NCBI GenBank assembly: GCA_964036155.1
Contig: OZ038422.1
Location: 26,559,201 to 26,623,200, forward strand
Length of the DNA stretch: 64,000 bases
DNA from: Diploscapter coronatus
Taxonomy: Eukaryota > Nematoda > Chromadorea > Rhabditida > Rhabditidae
Reading direction: 5' to 3'
Positions 25,601 to 38,342 of this stretch are shown here, in pieces. Position 1 is the first letter of the stretch, and each line of letters begins with the position of its first letter. A program made the translations under genes and the position numbers. Under the pieces are notes generated by a model. That model searched no databases. It was not told where the DNA came from and saw only the letters and a list, made by a program, of their open reading frames with translations.

Positions 25601-28600
25601 GCAAGGGCGAAATTGTTATGAAATCAGATAGAATTACGAAAATTCCGCATATTTTAGCAAAAAATTTACTCTTCAGCATTTTCATTTGACTATTTGGCCC
25701 TTCTTCAACGAATTGTTTCACAATGTAATTATTCAATGCAATCATATTGAGTCAGAAATTAGCATATTTTATGAATGTGTGAAAGGCAGTGCCGTATTTG
25801 CGACGGTCACTCAGAAAACGAAATGAGTAGTGTCCTTGGAAAAAGGCGGGCTATTTTTCTATGTCTAAGGCGAAATAGTGTACGAAATTTGGAGGTAGCC
25901 AGGCACTGAAACAAAAAGAAACTACTACAATTTGATCTTTCGAATTTAAAAATGTGTTTACAAACTCTCAAGGTTTTCTCCAATTTTCTATTTTTACTCT
26001 CAAATTTTTCATAATATTTTAACCCAGACAATTTCGACTGCATCACTGAATTTTTCATTTTTCATTTACCTCTAAAACTTGTTTTTTCGTCGATTCATCG
26101 ATAAAATTTTTCGCGTCCTTTTCCCCAATTTTTCGCGAAGAGACACGCAAAAGAAATTTTTAAAATAATTTTATTTGCCGACGCGCATTTTTCCCTCGAA
26201 AATTCCTCTGAAATCGCATTTTTTTCTTCGCTAAAAAAGAAGAAATAAATTTGTTGCTCTCAATTCAAAAGCGCGCCCGCGTTGTGTTTCCCGTTTTATA
26301 ATAAAAGTACTCTCATGTAATTTTACCAAATTGGTCCTTAGAATTTCGGGATTTTCAAATTTCCAGCCGGAAATGCCTTTTTTAACCGCTTTATTATATA
26401 AAATTCGTACTTAGGTCCATTTTCCAATTCACATTTCTATTATTTACATTCACTCGCTGCGTCACACCAACTTTCAAAACATTTCAAATTGATCTATTAC
26501 TCACGCTTTTGCAAAAATATTTTTAAAATTGAAACAAAACACGGGAAATAAGAGATCAACAGACTACCACCACGCCAGGCGGCACCTACCGCTCTATTCG
26601 AAATTCATGCATTCGTTATGAGACGTTTCACGCTTTCCTTAAAATTTCAAGTGAAAAAGGATTAAGAGTCGCGCGTTTTATTCGAGTCTGAAACATTACA
26701 CTTTCATTTTCACGCTTTATCATGAATGAAACCTTTCTTATTCACACAATATCATGCTCATTAACAATCAAAAACAATGTCATTAGTCTGTTTACCCCAT
26801 TTGCACGAAATTAAGGTGGCATAAGTTTACCGTAACTCGATGCTTATCGAAACGATAATAAGAATTTCGAAAAGTTAACTAGAAAACTTTGCACAGGATT
26901 ACGATTATCGATTTTTGCTCCTTTCATATGTCCCGACTTTATCTGAGCCATCAGTTAATAAACTTGAGATCGTGCGTTCGCGATTTTTGTCATATTAACC
27001 TTACCCTGAAACTTGGATCTTTTGTGTGTTCAACTTTGAAATTTGAATTTTCGCGTGCTCTAATTCCTCTTCGTTGAAGACTTGTTGTGAGTGTTGTATC
27101 CGAGCCGACTTTACAACGAAAAATAGAGAAGCAAATATATATTTCCAATCTATCTATCGATGTCTATTCAAAAGTGTACTAAAGCGCGCCCGATGAGCTG
27201 AAATGAGAGAAAAAACCGAAATATATCGCAAAATTAAGAGAGTTTAAAGAAAAGTTGACGAAATATTAGGCACCCAACTCCAGATAGAAGCCGGATGATA
27301 AAAATTGTAAAAATCTTCCAGTCCTTTCAAAATCCCACTTCATTTATATTTCAATTCAGTATAGATTTAATATATAATCCGACTCATATACTGCATCCCC
27401 ATTTGTATATATTATTAATATATTAATGCCTGTTTATATAATTCACCTCGCACGCAAGCGCACTATTTGCCTCAGAACTTATGAATTTCATAATTCATTC
27501 GTTTACCTCTAAAATATGAAAATCGATTTTTATGTAAATAGAAACTGGTTGATTAGCTTTATTTACCGCCGCTAGGAGTGTACACGTCGCCAAGCCTTCA
27601 TTAGTTAGTTATATATTCTGTTAAAAATAAGAGGATTACACATATAAAATTTTATTATTGCGCGAGCGCAGACAAAAATTCATTGGTAGACGAGGAGAGA
27701 AATGGAAATTATTATCGCTTTTTCAGTCACGAGATGGGGGAAAAACGCGAAGAAATTTCTAAATTACTCTCTAAAATTCTCGATTTTATAGCGCATGTGA
27801 CATTTTCCGAGGGGAAATTTGTTAAATTTTCGAATTTAGCCGAAATTTTGAGGCAACTAATAAAGGTCGAATAAAACACGATTTTAGAAGAGGACGAAAG
27901 TTGAAAAATTCTAAGATTCTAATTTTGCGTCGAACTTTCGTTTTAATTTCCAATTTGACGACGTCATATTTTGATCAAATCGATAATTTTATACGATTTG
28001 TGTGATATGAATTTTGCAAGGACAAAGTATGAAGAGAGCGCGAGAAAGACGCAGAGAAAGAACAAATAGATAGAAATATAAAGAGAGGACGAATTATAAA
28101 TGGGTAAACTTGATTCGTAGAAATCTATCTATAAAACACCGAAGGGGCGGGGCCTGCGCATAAATACTATCGATTCGATATTAAATATGTTTACATAAAA
28201 ACTTAGATTTCATAAGAATTTTGTTGAAGATCAGTTTCGTTGCAGTTTTATTTCACTCATTGGTATAAATTTTCAACTTCAGATTTAACCTAAACATTTT
28301 CTACATAAATATTAAATTTTAAATTCCCTCGATGAAGACCAGCTTTATTCGCCTTTTTATTACGAAGCATAGCTCTCTACATTTAATATTCAGTAATTGT
28401 GAAAATTTAATCATTAACTCGCTCAGGCTTTAACTTAAATATGAAATATCTCATTTTACCGGCTTGCCTCATGCTAATAATCAAACAAGTTGCCCCGACG
28501 ACAAAGTATTATATTTCACTAACGCGCACATTTTTACAAACCAACGATAATATTTTGCTCGCGCTTTATTTTCTCTCTCATTTAGTGCTTAAACGAGCAG

Positions 28601-29164
28601 CATTTTTACACAATTTTACATATTAATATGCCGAGTGCCTAAGGGCTACAATTTTCCTCGCTTTCGAACTTTCGATGTAAATAACAATTTCAACACATTT
28701 CTAGCGAAAAGAAATTGTTTTTGCCCTTTAATCAATTGAAAAATTTATTATTATTGTTTTCCTTCATTTCAATTTAATTTCATTATTTTTCTATTTCAAA
28801 AATTCCTTTGAATTCTCGCTTTTTAATAGAGGAAAAAGTAGTTTTTAATTATAACCTTGAAAGACAGGGAATTTTTCTTCAATTTTTGCAAAACGCGATT
28901 ATTATTGTTATTACTTTCAGTCAAAGAAAAGAGAAATTACGAAAAAAGGCAAGAGTAATTGGATGAAATTTATTAGAAAAAAGGGGAACCTTTTCATCGA
29001 ATTAATTACTTGATTTATATCATTGGAGTTTAACGGAACTCATACTGTAAACATTTATCATTTTCATCTGAATCTGAATTTCTCTAAAAATGATTCGTTT
29101 TTCATAAATGCATCGAGTTTCCAATCGAAAATTTTAAAATGAAATTTAAAAATCTATTTTTCAG
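22636..29164. other. probable 6.5-kb intron, no other exon seen
   Basis: If the 22598 exon is real, this is its intron; otherwise it is intergenic. It is AT-rich, with purine-rich runs. Open frames such as 24747-25127 (126 codons, Phe/Lys/Leu-rich) show no family similarity and no plausible splice context. Such long introns may carry enhancers, but I see no defined site. Confidence 0.4.
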
Positions 29165-32100
29165 AAGCTGTTCAAAATTCTCGCCGCCAATTTTCCGTCG
29201 GCCACCAATTTGGTCGGAAAACAGACCGCACCGACGTCAACGACGTCAACTTCTTCCGATTCCTTGAGAAGCCCTCAGTCCAAGAAGCGAAGGGAAGACA
29301 AGGGTATGGTAATTAGGAACTCTGAATTTTGACGTAAACCCTCAGCATAGGAAATATTTAATTAATGCTGACTTCAAGACGGCTGTGAATTCGGAATCTT
29401 AACGATGATAAAATGTATTGGCATTAAGGATTCTGAATTCTTATGGCGATGTATCATATTGACGCCAAGATTATAACCGTATACTCCTTGTGAATTTTTA
29501 TAACGGCAATACTTTCAGGAGTTGCACCATTATCTCCAAACGAAAACGACGTGCTGAATCAGATGTTGGAATCGCCGTCAGCAAGCGCTGAAGCCATCGC
29601 TAAAATCATCAACGAACAGCAGCAGAGAGAAGACATGCAGCGGATCATTTCGGAGCAGTTGAATGAAGTCAATGGAGCCAAGTTGAATGGTAAGCAGGTT
29701 AAAGATTGATCTTTACTAAAATGCTATGGATTTCATATATCTTTCTTCAGTCATATGTAGAAGATTTCGTATATCTAGATATCATTGAAGTTTTCTAAGT
29801 TCCCTGAACTTTCCTCGAGCTTTCCCGTATGTCATTTTGCATGCTCATCTAAGGCTTAGACTAGACTAAATCCGTTAATCTCGAAAGTTTGCGTGATATT
29901 AATGGAAAGTGATAAGGAGATTTCTGTGGATATCTTGGGATTTACTTGGATTTCCAAGGATCAAATTTTCAATCTTTGCCATTCAAACGAAATTCTCAAA
30001 ATCTTCACGATCAGTCGAAAAGACGATATCAAATTTCAGGCGCGTACAACTCGCCGTAGTAATAAAAAAGAAAAAGCTAAAAACTCGCGAAAAACTCGTG
30101 AAAATCAGCTTAAAAACGCCAAATTCAAAGGAGTTTCTCGAAAAGATTTACAATCGGCAAAAAGGATTTGGTAGAATCGAGCAAAATTAAGCTGGATAAA
30201 ATTTACACCCAACTTATGTCTGCATGTTCAGAAGTTTGCACTAAAATTCATAAACTCCTCAACAAGTTTAAAATACTCGTTTCCTGAATGGTCTTCACAT
30301 TTTTTGAATGCCATGTTAATCCCTTCCTGAAACAATCATGGAATATCATTTTTGGTTTCACCAAATGTCAGAATAGTTTTAAATATCCCAGATTATCTTT
30401 TCTTATCATTATGATTTCATCACGAATATTTATGGTTCGTAGAGGTAAATAAACATTTAACTGAAAGTAATTAAGGGGCTAATTATGCAAATTATCTCAG
30501 GAAGCAGTGAGGATGACGCCCTAATGTCGCTAATGATGAGAAGAGTGCAAGATGTTGACCAGAGGCAATATTCGACCGACCGAAGTACGTCCGCGACGCC
30601 ATCTGCGAATGGAGAGGAGCAAAATGTAAGACCTAATGCCTTTTTGTTATTTCTTTATAAAAACCACTATTTAATACGCTATTTTATTGTTTCTTTTACA
30701 ATCCTTGAAATTCGAAATTCCATTTCACTTTCTTTGAAATTCTAATTATTGCGTAAAATTCCAAGGTTATGCAAACTCAACTCAAAATAAGCCCCGCAGC
30801 CATTAAATATGCATTCAAAAAGATTTTATTTGTGAAAGGCGAAGGCAAAATTTTACGATTTTCTAGCAAAAAATATCGACTTTTCTGCCTGAAATTAGAC
30901 ATTTTATGTGAATTTTTAACGGTTTTCATATTGTAAACAGCAGGGGGTCTTTCATTTGAAAATGAAAAATATTTGAGTGTAAAAGTCCTAGACGTGCAGT
31001 AAGATAGAGAAAATTATAGAGTTAGAAGAGGGAAAATTTATTACCCAAGAATGAGCGAGCGAGAGCCAATTTTTCGAGAAGAATTGTATATTATTTGGGG
31101 TAAAATTTAAAGCGCTAATAAAACCCACGAATTTCATTTCAAATTTCAAATTACTTTCGAGAAAAAATCATCGAATACTTTCATTTTCCAAATGACTCTT
31201 TTTTATGAGATAAATAATAAAATGGAGAATTTCTTTGAGATTAAAAATTCTGGAAGATAGAAAAATTTAGGAATTGTACATCGACGAAGCCGAAAATCAC
31301 GAGGACAACCAGGAAAATCAAATTAGTGAAGATCAGCTCTCCAAGCTTTGTACATCCGAAAACAAGCCCGATTTGACTTTGCCAGCCGAAACCAAGAAGT
31401 CTATCGATGAAGAAATCACCGATATGAAGAAGAATTTCGTTTACATTAGTCACCAGGTATAAAATCGGGCATTTTCTATGAAAATTACTCAAATACAACA
31501 ACTTTTTTCTTATTTATCTCACTCTGCTTCTCTAGCTCTACCCTTTAGCATAGCAGAGACATCCCGAACCATATCATGTTTGCCTGTCTGATTCGGCCAG
31601 ATATGTCATTTCTCTGTCACTAATTTCCTCCCTCCAGACAGTCTCAAAGCGAAAAGCCTTGTTTTTCTACCGTCTGTGTTGGGGCGCGATTTCACTTTTC
31701 TAGTGAAAATCTAAGTCGTACAGACAAAATAATGACGATAGTTTTACGTGTAGAAAAAACGCGCGCAAAAACGTTAAATATCACACCAAAAACCACGCGA
31801 CAACTGCCGTAAAATCGACAATTAACATGATCAATCATTAAAAATTCCTACTAGGGACTAGAAAGTTGGACTTCATTGAAGGTTGATAACTGAGAACTTG
31901 AGAAATGAGAAAGGCTGGAATTTACTAAAGAAAAATGAAAGTTCGAATTTTAGCTGGCCAGAATCATGAGGACAATCCACGTAGCTCCCTGTCTGTGTGA
32001 AGATTGCGCTCCGATGGCCCAGAGAGTCTTCGGGCATAAGCAATTGGTAGGCAAAATCGCAATTTGTAAAATTTTTAAATTGTGATTTAATAAAGCAGTT

Positions 32101-34648
32101 GTTGAAGAAATAGTATCTGATTTGAGAGACTATCACGCTATTACTCTATGAATTTGAAAATCATCAAAAATATTCGGAAATATGAAATCGCTTGTTTAAT
32201 TTAACACTCTTTAGAACGACCCCATGCAGCTGCTGATTGGACTCTTCCCTAATGCTTCGCCCCAACAACTTCACACTTTGGCGGAACTGGCGAAAGGCCC
32301 AAGAATGATGAACCAAATCCCTCAGTCTGCTCCACACCTTCAAAAGACCTTCGGAACTGGTAGGATAGCCGAGCGATTAAGAGGGTAGATCTTAATTTTG
32401 CAAAAATTCAGGATATATGTGCATGCCGGGCGGTGGGAAACAATTGTCTCAGGTCGATAGACGAATGGTCGCAGAATATGCGAAGGTAAAATTGGCCTAC
32501 GTTCAAAGAACGCTGATCTTCTAAATTTAGGTCCACGGCGCCGTGGCGGCAGCCAAAAAATTCGGAGTGCCACCCCCAGTGTCTACTTACTACAAGAAGG
32601 ACGGCAATTCTAGTGCATTGAATTCTGGAAATTCAACCATGCCCCAGCTCCAAAAGCAAGGATCTATGAACGGGTCTCCGGGGCCTTCGAATTTTACTGA
32701 GAAGGAGGTATGAAGAAACGAAAATTTAAAGCTCAATGTTACCAAATGTTACAAGAGCAAATGATAACTAACGTCTAACAACATGCAATTATATTGAACT
32801 CACTTTTATTTTTGTGTAATGCTGCATCGTTAGTTAGCTGAGTTAGATAAATACAAAATGATATATGAAATTCAGGGTTCCCACGACGACAATAATACTT
32901 CTGGTCATAATGCATCAGTCCCCGCTCCAGTTGCCACCTCTCAATCGAACGAGGGCGTCAAATCCCCAGCCTTGAACGGTCTTCCCGCCCTTCCCCTGAC
33001 ACCCAACACTCCAGGCGCGGCGGCTGCGATGTTCGCCCCGGCAATGGTCGACATGCTCAAGATGAACTCCGCCGCACACCAGACCGGATCACCCGGGTTC
33101 CTCAGAGGCAGAGGCAGGGGAAGACCCAAGCTCATCGGTGGGTTTACTATTTTTCGAAAAAAAAATAAGAGATCAATCTCTTGCAAAGAAAAGGCTAATC
33201 TTCATAAAGAAAATAATAGAAATGTAACAAGAAATACAAATTTAATAAAGAAAAAGCTGATTTTTCAGGAGACGAACTTGACGCCGACCTGGTGGAATAC
33301 ATGGTTTCCGTCAAACAAACCGATCCGCATGGACACTTGACCGCCTCTCAGGCCCTGCAAATTGCGAAGCAGTACATTTTGGAGAAGGTAAGATCGAAAG
33401 AATTTCGAGAAAAGAGATCGGGCATTTTCTTGAAAAAATCAGTTTTCTAGAGAAGAGATCAAATTTAGGCTCCCGGCCTATTGGAAGAGCACGGCGGTCA
33501 CGTGAAGTTAAAGTTGACCTGGGCCATGAAGCTGGTCTCCAGAATCGCCGAGCGGCAGAAAGAGATCGAGCTCGGCCTTCCAGGTACTATATGCATTCAT
33601 CTATATTATAAAATATTAATTTAAATTTATAGCTAAAGTTAATTTTGAATCAAGTATATTCGAAAACTTTCATATTTCGAACTCGATGTTGAAACTGATC
33701 TAGTTTTCCTTATATGTAATGAATTTGATTTCAGCCGGAACTCTATCGAATATGGGCAGACACCAACTTCAAAATCTCCCGGGAGGCAATTTCATGGCCG
33801 ACATGATGGCTCAAAACATTCTCAGGTAGGAAAAATCAAGAAAAAGCATGATCTTCATTGAGAAAATTATACGTTTTTGAACATCACCATTAAAAATTCA
33901 AAAAGGTACATTTTTAATGATGATAAAATAAAATAATTTATTAACAATTTGGCTTGCAGCCAACACATGATGTTCGGCGCGAACGGTGCGGGAAGCGGAG
34001 CCCCGAATTTGGGAGGCGGAGCCAATCCGACAGCGACTGCCGCACAGATCGCTCTAGCGCAAGCTCAGCTGGCTCAGAATAACATGAAGCTTGACGAGGA
34101 GGGGGATGTAAGAGTTTTTTAATTAAGAAAAACTTTAAAAGCTTAAAGATAAATCCTGAAATTTTTAGAAATAAAAAAGTGAAAAATAGAAAATTTTATG
34201 GAATTAAAAAATAACAAAATCTGTACTTTTAGGACGATTCCCCACCAGCCTCTTCGGTGAACGCACCCGAAATCGTGAACATCAAAGAGCTAAATCTGCC
34301 GTTTCTGAGCTCCCTGTTCGGCGACATGACCAATCAGAATGCAATGATGCTGCAGCAGAATCAGGAGGGCGAGGTGAGTATTTAATGCAAAAATTTAAAG
34401 GCCACCATAAGGGCAGCATCCAAAAATATAGAGCAACCTGGACAATTGATAGCCTCGTAGCCTGTGAAATACTATCTTTCCCTATACTCGAAACTATGTT
34501 CTACGAAGCTACGAATTATGTAGTTGCAAAATATAAACGCCAAATTTCATTGAACTTTTGAATGTCATTTTATTAATTGCTAAAATTAGTTTAATTGTAA
34601 ATTTTAAAACTTTAGGCCAACGATGACGAAAATATGGACGATGAATAA
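29165..34648 (+). CDS. nuclear protein with CENP-B/Brinker-like HTH blocks and AT-hook-like motif
   Basis: Fifteen exons from 29165 (TTTTTCAG acceptor) to TAA 34646-34648 join in phase; the 5' end lies upstream. In order, the protein has a Ser/Thr-rich N-terminus with the basic patch SKKRRED, a Gln-rich helix, and an acidic stretch. A conserved-looking block follows with CLCEDCAPMAQ and MQLLIGLFPNASPQQ. Next is a helix-turn-helix-like segment, VDRRMVAEYAKVHGAVAAAK with KFGVPPPVSTYYKK, of the CENP-B/Brinker homeodomain-like type. An AT-hook-like RGRGRGRPKL comes next, then a second HTH-like segment, LVEYMVSVKQTDPHG and HLTASQALQIAKQYI. The end is Gln/Asn-rich and acidic. A DNA-binding transcriptional regulator is the likeliest role (inference). 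I do not recognise the named orthologue. Confidence 0.7.
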
Positions 34649-36291
34649 GGTGTCCGAATTTGAGGAAAAGAAAATTTTGTTTGCCAAATCTATTGATAAC
34701 CAATTTGAATATGTATATCCATGACTTGTTTTATTCATTCGTTATTCCTCGTTGATTACAGTATTTCTGAGAATCTCTTTTTAATCTGAGAATGAATTTC
34801 CAAATTGTTGAAAATTATTTTGAATTTCAAACCATTCTTTGTCATTGAATCTACAGTATCTCACCAGAAATGATTGGTTTTTCAAGAACAACTATTTTCG
34901 AAGTGTTTCAAACACTTACTTTCGTGCATTTTATCGGATTTTTAATATGCCTTGTAAAACCCTCCACTAATTCATTGATTTTAGGTGAAACTTCTTGTAG
35001 TCTACTGTAAATTACAGTATCTTTTCATTGTCCTCTTTGTTCAAATATTTATTTTCATCAATTCCATTTAAAATTTCCCCTCTTCTACCTAAATTATTAT
35101 TCGAATTTCACGATTTTAATAATCATTATTATGATTCTATCTAAGAATTTGTATCTTGCTCATCGAAAACCATTCAAAATCACTCGAAATCTTCACCACT
35201 TTGCCAAGAATTCTCTCATTTTATTTATTCTCGAAAGTGCTATAATTTTGGGCAATCTGGAAGATTAGTAGCGTAGTAATCAGGTAATCTACGAAATAGT
35301 GTGGTCAGTGAAGCAACATTTTGTTCTTACCCTATATTGTTTCGTGCGCTACACGTTAATGTTGTTACTAATTTACCAGGTTGTCATTTTTATTTAAAAA
35401 TGCTAGGAAAATCGTTCTCCTCCGTACCATTTATGCATCGACTTTCCCATTATTTTATCATCAAATCAAGCATTCATTCAAATGATGTGTGTGCAATAAA
35501 ATGGAAACACTAAAATTATCAACATGGATAATCTGATTGCATGGATAATTGTAGCAAGATTGGATATTCTGCTGTAGTTTTTCGATTAAAAATAAGGCAA
35601 AATAAGAAGAAATCGTAAGAAAACAGTAAACTAAATTGTAGTTAACCGCATCCGTACCACTAAAAGCGAAGATTTTGAATTCAGTTTTCACGCAGATTCA
35701 GAATATATCGCAAGTAGGGCTTAGATATCTACTTACTTTCGCTCTGCTGTAACTTTGCGATCAAATGTCTAAAATAACGGTCCAATTTTTTTTTTGTATA
35801 TTTACAGCATTTTTCTGTGCAACGTCATTACTCATCAAATTTCATTTTTAAAGTAATTTATTCAGGGTATGCGTAAAATGTGGGAAAAAATCTCGCATTT
35901 TCTTATCACAGTGAAATTCTGGATGGGATATCAAATTTCTAACGGATTTCAGAAATCGTCGTGTGCCGTGTAAAAGCAATAGAGAATAACGCCCTAAAAG
36001 GAAATAGAAAAGCGCCTCAGGGTACATAGAATTAGAGAAGTAAAAAAGAGGAAAATATCATGGAAAACCGAGAGAGAAAAAGACGCATAAAAAGAAATAG
36101 TGCAGGAGTTTCAGACAAAGAAGCAGAAAATATGCGAGTAGCATTGAAATAGAGATAAAATAATGAAAAGACGTTGGTAGAAAAGTGCGCGCACGAATAT
36201 CAACTTATGGAGAGGTGCTATATGGAAAAGAAAAAAATGAGAGATCTCTGATGATCTTAAGGAAGCGCATTTCTGAGAAACGCCTAAATGT

Positions 36292-36309
36292 TTTTTTTTT
36301 TTTTTTTTT
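36292..36309. repeat. poly(T) tract
   Basis: An uninterrupted run of T residues, about 18 long, in intergenic DNA. Confidence 0.9.
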
Positions 36310-36575
36310 AATATTTTAAAGCTATCTTATCATTCATTTTTGGTAAAAAAATTCTTTTGCTTAGCAGTTATAGAAAATAGTTTTTTTTTCTCATATTGAC
36401 AGAATTCTGATTTTTATATGCATATTGTGCGCGCTGAATCGTCGAATTATTCGGGGCTAAGTATTTTTGCGCCTCGGCCGTTTGCATTTTTTGTTTTGCA
36501 GATAGGGGAAACCGCCTTGCAGCAGGATAAGAAATTCTGAATCCTGAATCCACACGCAAATTCAATCGCACCCTT

Positions 36576-36599
36576 CCACACACACACACACACACACAC
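36576..36599. repeat. (CA)n microsatellite
   Basis: About twelve CA dinucleotides in a row in intergenic DNA; probably length-polymorphic. Confidence 0.95.
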
Positions 36600-37070
36600 C
36601 AGCCCAAATTTATTCAGGCTTTTGCAGTTCCAAAAAATGTTCCTTTATCACTTTTATCATTCGTTGTTTCCATCTTATGCTTGATAATATATATTTATTA
36701 GTGATGATTCAATTTGATATCATGCTAATTCTGAAAAAATGATATTTTCTAAATTTTCCTGATCCAAAAATATTTTTTGTCATTTTACCGATATTTTGGT
36801 ATTTTGTCACTGATAATATATCTTTTCTTACTGATAGTTCAATTTCAGATTGTTGCCGATTCTGGAAAATGTAGATTTATCTAGATTTTCTAATCCGAAA
36901 AAATCTTCTATTATTTCATCACTTATAAGAAACTCCTTATAATGCTGACTTTATTTTATCGATGATAATTTTGATTCTTATGGTTGCTAACATCATTTTT
37001 ATCACTGATAATTAATTTTCAGATCATGCTGATTTTGGATAATTCCTGAAAAGTCCAGGAATTTTAAAAT

Positions 37071-37413
37071 ATGCCCGAAAGCCCGAACACCGCCTGTTAC
37101 ACAGAGCTTCGTCCGGACTATGGGTTGTGAGTAGACTTCTTTAGTGTTAAAGAATAGAAATACAAAAACGTCTGAGATATTCATCAGCGATAAATTCTCG
37201 GCTAACATAAGCATAAATGGACGCAGCAAGTGGTCGGAGGATATGAAAAATCCTCCCTTGGGGCATAAAAAGTGGTGCGAGGAAAAGCTAAAGGATAAAG
37301 GAGGATCTATGAGGATATCTCGGCCGGAAAACAGATTTGATATATCTTCGAGTCAGCCGATCCAAAAACTGATTCCATTTTCGCACGTGGTCCGGGTTTC
37401 ATATATCCGTTGA
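37071..37413 (+). CDS. small unrecognised protein, two exons
   Basis: ATG 37071 opens MPESPNTACYTELRPDYG. A GTGAGT donor follows 37126 and a TTCATCAG acceptor precedes 37188; the phases match (TT|C) to continue FDKFSANISINGRSKWSED. The frame runs on through GHKKWCEEKLKDK and SSSQPIQKLIPF to TGA 37411-37413, giving 93 residues. The last ten residues may instead be intron, because GTGGTCCGGGTTTCATATATCC at 37387-37408 resembles the intron-start motif seen elsewhere. Composition is polar, with no signal peptide or membrane segment. Function unknown. It is followed 30 bp later by another small gene on the same strand. Confidence 0.5.
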
Positions 37414-37443
37414 ATTATCCTGATTCCATATATCCCCAATTTA

Positions 37444-37843
37444 ATGGCCACCAAAAGCCTACCGATCATCAACGAGGAAGATCTGGAATATCTTAGGTAT
37501 GAATTTGCACGAAGATCAGCTTTTTCGAAAATTTTTTGAAAAGTTTCACTTGGATTCTGAAAGATCAGAAAATTCCGCTCGTAAACGTCTTCAAATTTAT
37601 GGCTCCATTAAGAACAACTCTAGGAATGTGAGTTACAAGCCGGTCTAAAATCCTTGGCCTATTTTAGGGTATTGCCAAAATTTCAGACTTATGGATATTA
37701 GTCGCTTATGAGAAATTTCGATTAAATTTTTGATAAACAAGGGATACCTCTTGAGGCAATTTTTCGAGAAGGGCGACTTTGACTCGCCGCGAATGAGGAC
37801 TTTGATATGGCAAGGCTCGAAAGTTGTCGGAATTGAGAGATAA
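37444..37843 (+). CDS. small unrecognised protein, three exons
   Basis: Exons 37444-37496, 37564-37627 and 37742-37843 join in phase 2, then phase 0, to TAA 37841-37843, giving 72 residues. The protein begins MATKSLPIINEEDLEYLR, continues with SENSARKRLQIYGSIKNNSR, and the third exon contains LLRQFFEKGDFDSPRMRT. All three exons look coding by composition and end at good donors. No AG lies close upstream of the ATG, so a spliced-leader site is not obvious. It may share a transcript with the preceding small ORF. A further block at 38134-38342 may be its continuation by alternative splicing. No family recognised; the basic and amphipathic character suggests a helical, possibly nucleic-acid- or protein-binding peptide (inference). 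Confidence 0.5.
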
Positions 37844-38133
37844 GGGGTCTTTAGAGGGGAGAAGAAAAAGACATATCCCTTAGCGTTTTATCTTCGCTCC
37901 TATTCTTTTGTCAATTCTATTAGGGCTCTGTGTGAATCGAGAGTCGTCCCTAATTCTTTTTTCTCTCTCAACGTCTGATTTCTCTTCCTGGCCTTCTTAC
38001 ATAGAGCATGCGCCAACTTCTATATTCCTAAGCCTCGCTTGAACACGTTTCATCAAATATTCCCCAGTTCTAAATAGTGCACAAAATAATGATGACTCTT
38101 TAATTCCCGCCTAAAAATTAAAAAAAATCACGA

Positions 38134-38342
38134 CGTCCACCCTCAAACCGAACGAGAAGCGCCGCCTTCAACGCAAGGCCATGAAAGCAATCGACGAAGG
38201 AGTCAAGTGGGCATTTTTTCACGAGTTTTTCATTTTCTCGAGATTTTTCGACCTCAAATTAGGATTCAGCAGGGTCGAATTACTGTAGAGATTTTTTTCC
38301 GATTTTAGGATATTACAAAATAATGATTTTATCGCATTTTGA
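38134..38342 (+). CDS. candidate exon pair, basic peptide
   Basis: An open block reads ITTSTLKPNEKRRLQRKAMK, then AIDEGV. It ends at a GTGGGC donor near 38213 and continues in phase after a GATTTTAG acceptor as KILQNNDFIAF to TGA 38340-38342. The 5' side has no AG acceptor near 38130, so how it joins upstream is unclear. A non-canonical site, a base error or a chance open frame are all possible. It could be the C-terminal part of the gene at 37444. Confidence 0.3.

Larger units (their letters stand above)
34649..37070. other. intergenic with simple repeats
   Basis: No exon recognised. Poly(T) and (CA)n runs lie at 36292-36309 and 36576-36599. The open frame at 36368-36607 owes its CVCVCV stretch to the CA repeat. 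A purine-rich patch runs from about 35980 to 36250. Confidence 0.5.

Noticed and set aside
32356..32400. tRNA-like 5' half (GGTAGGATAGCCGAGCGATTAAGAGGG)
   Set aside because: It resembles a Leu/Ser tRNA D-arm but lies wholly inside a 52-bp intron of the HTH gene, with no matching acceptor or T-arm.
36368..36607. Minus-strand ORF with CVCVCVCG stretch
   Set aside because: The stretch is a translation of the (CA)n microsatellite.
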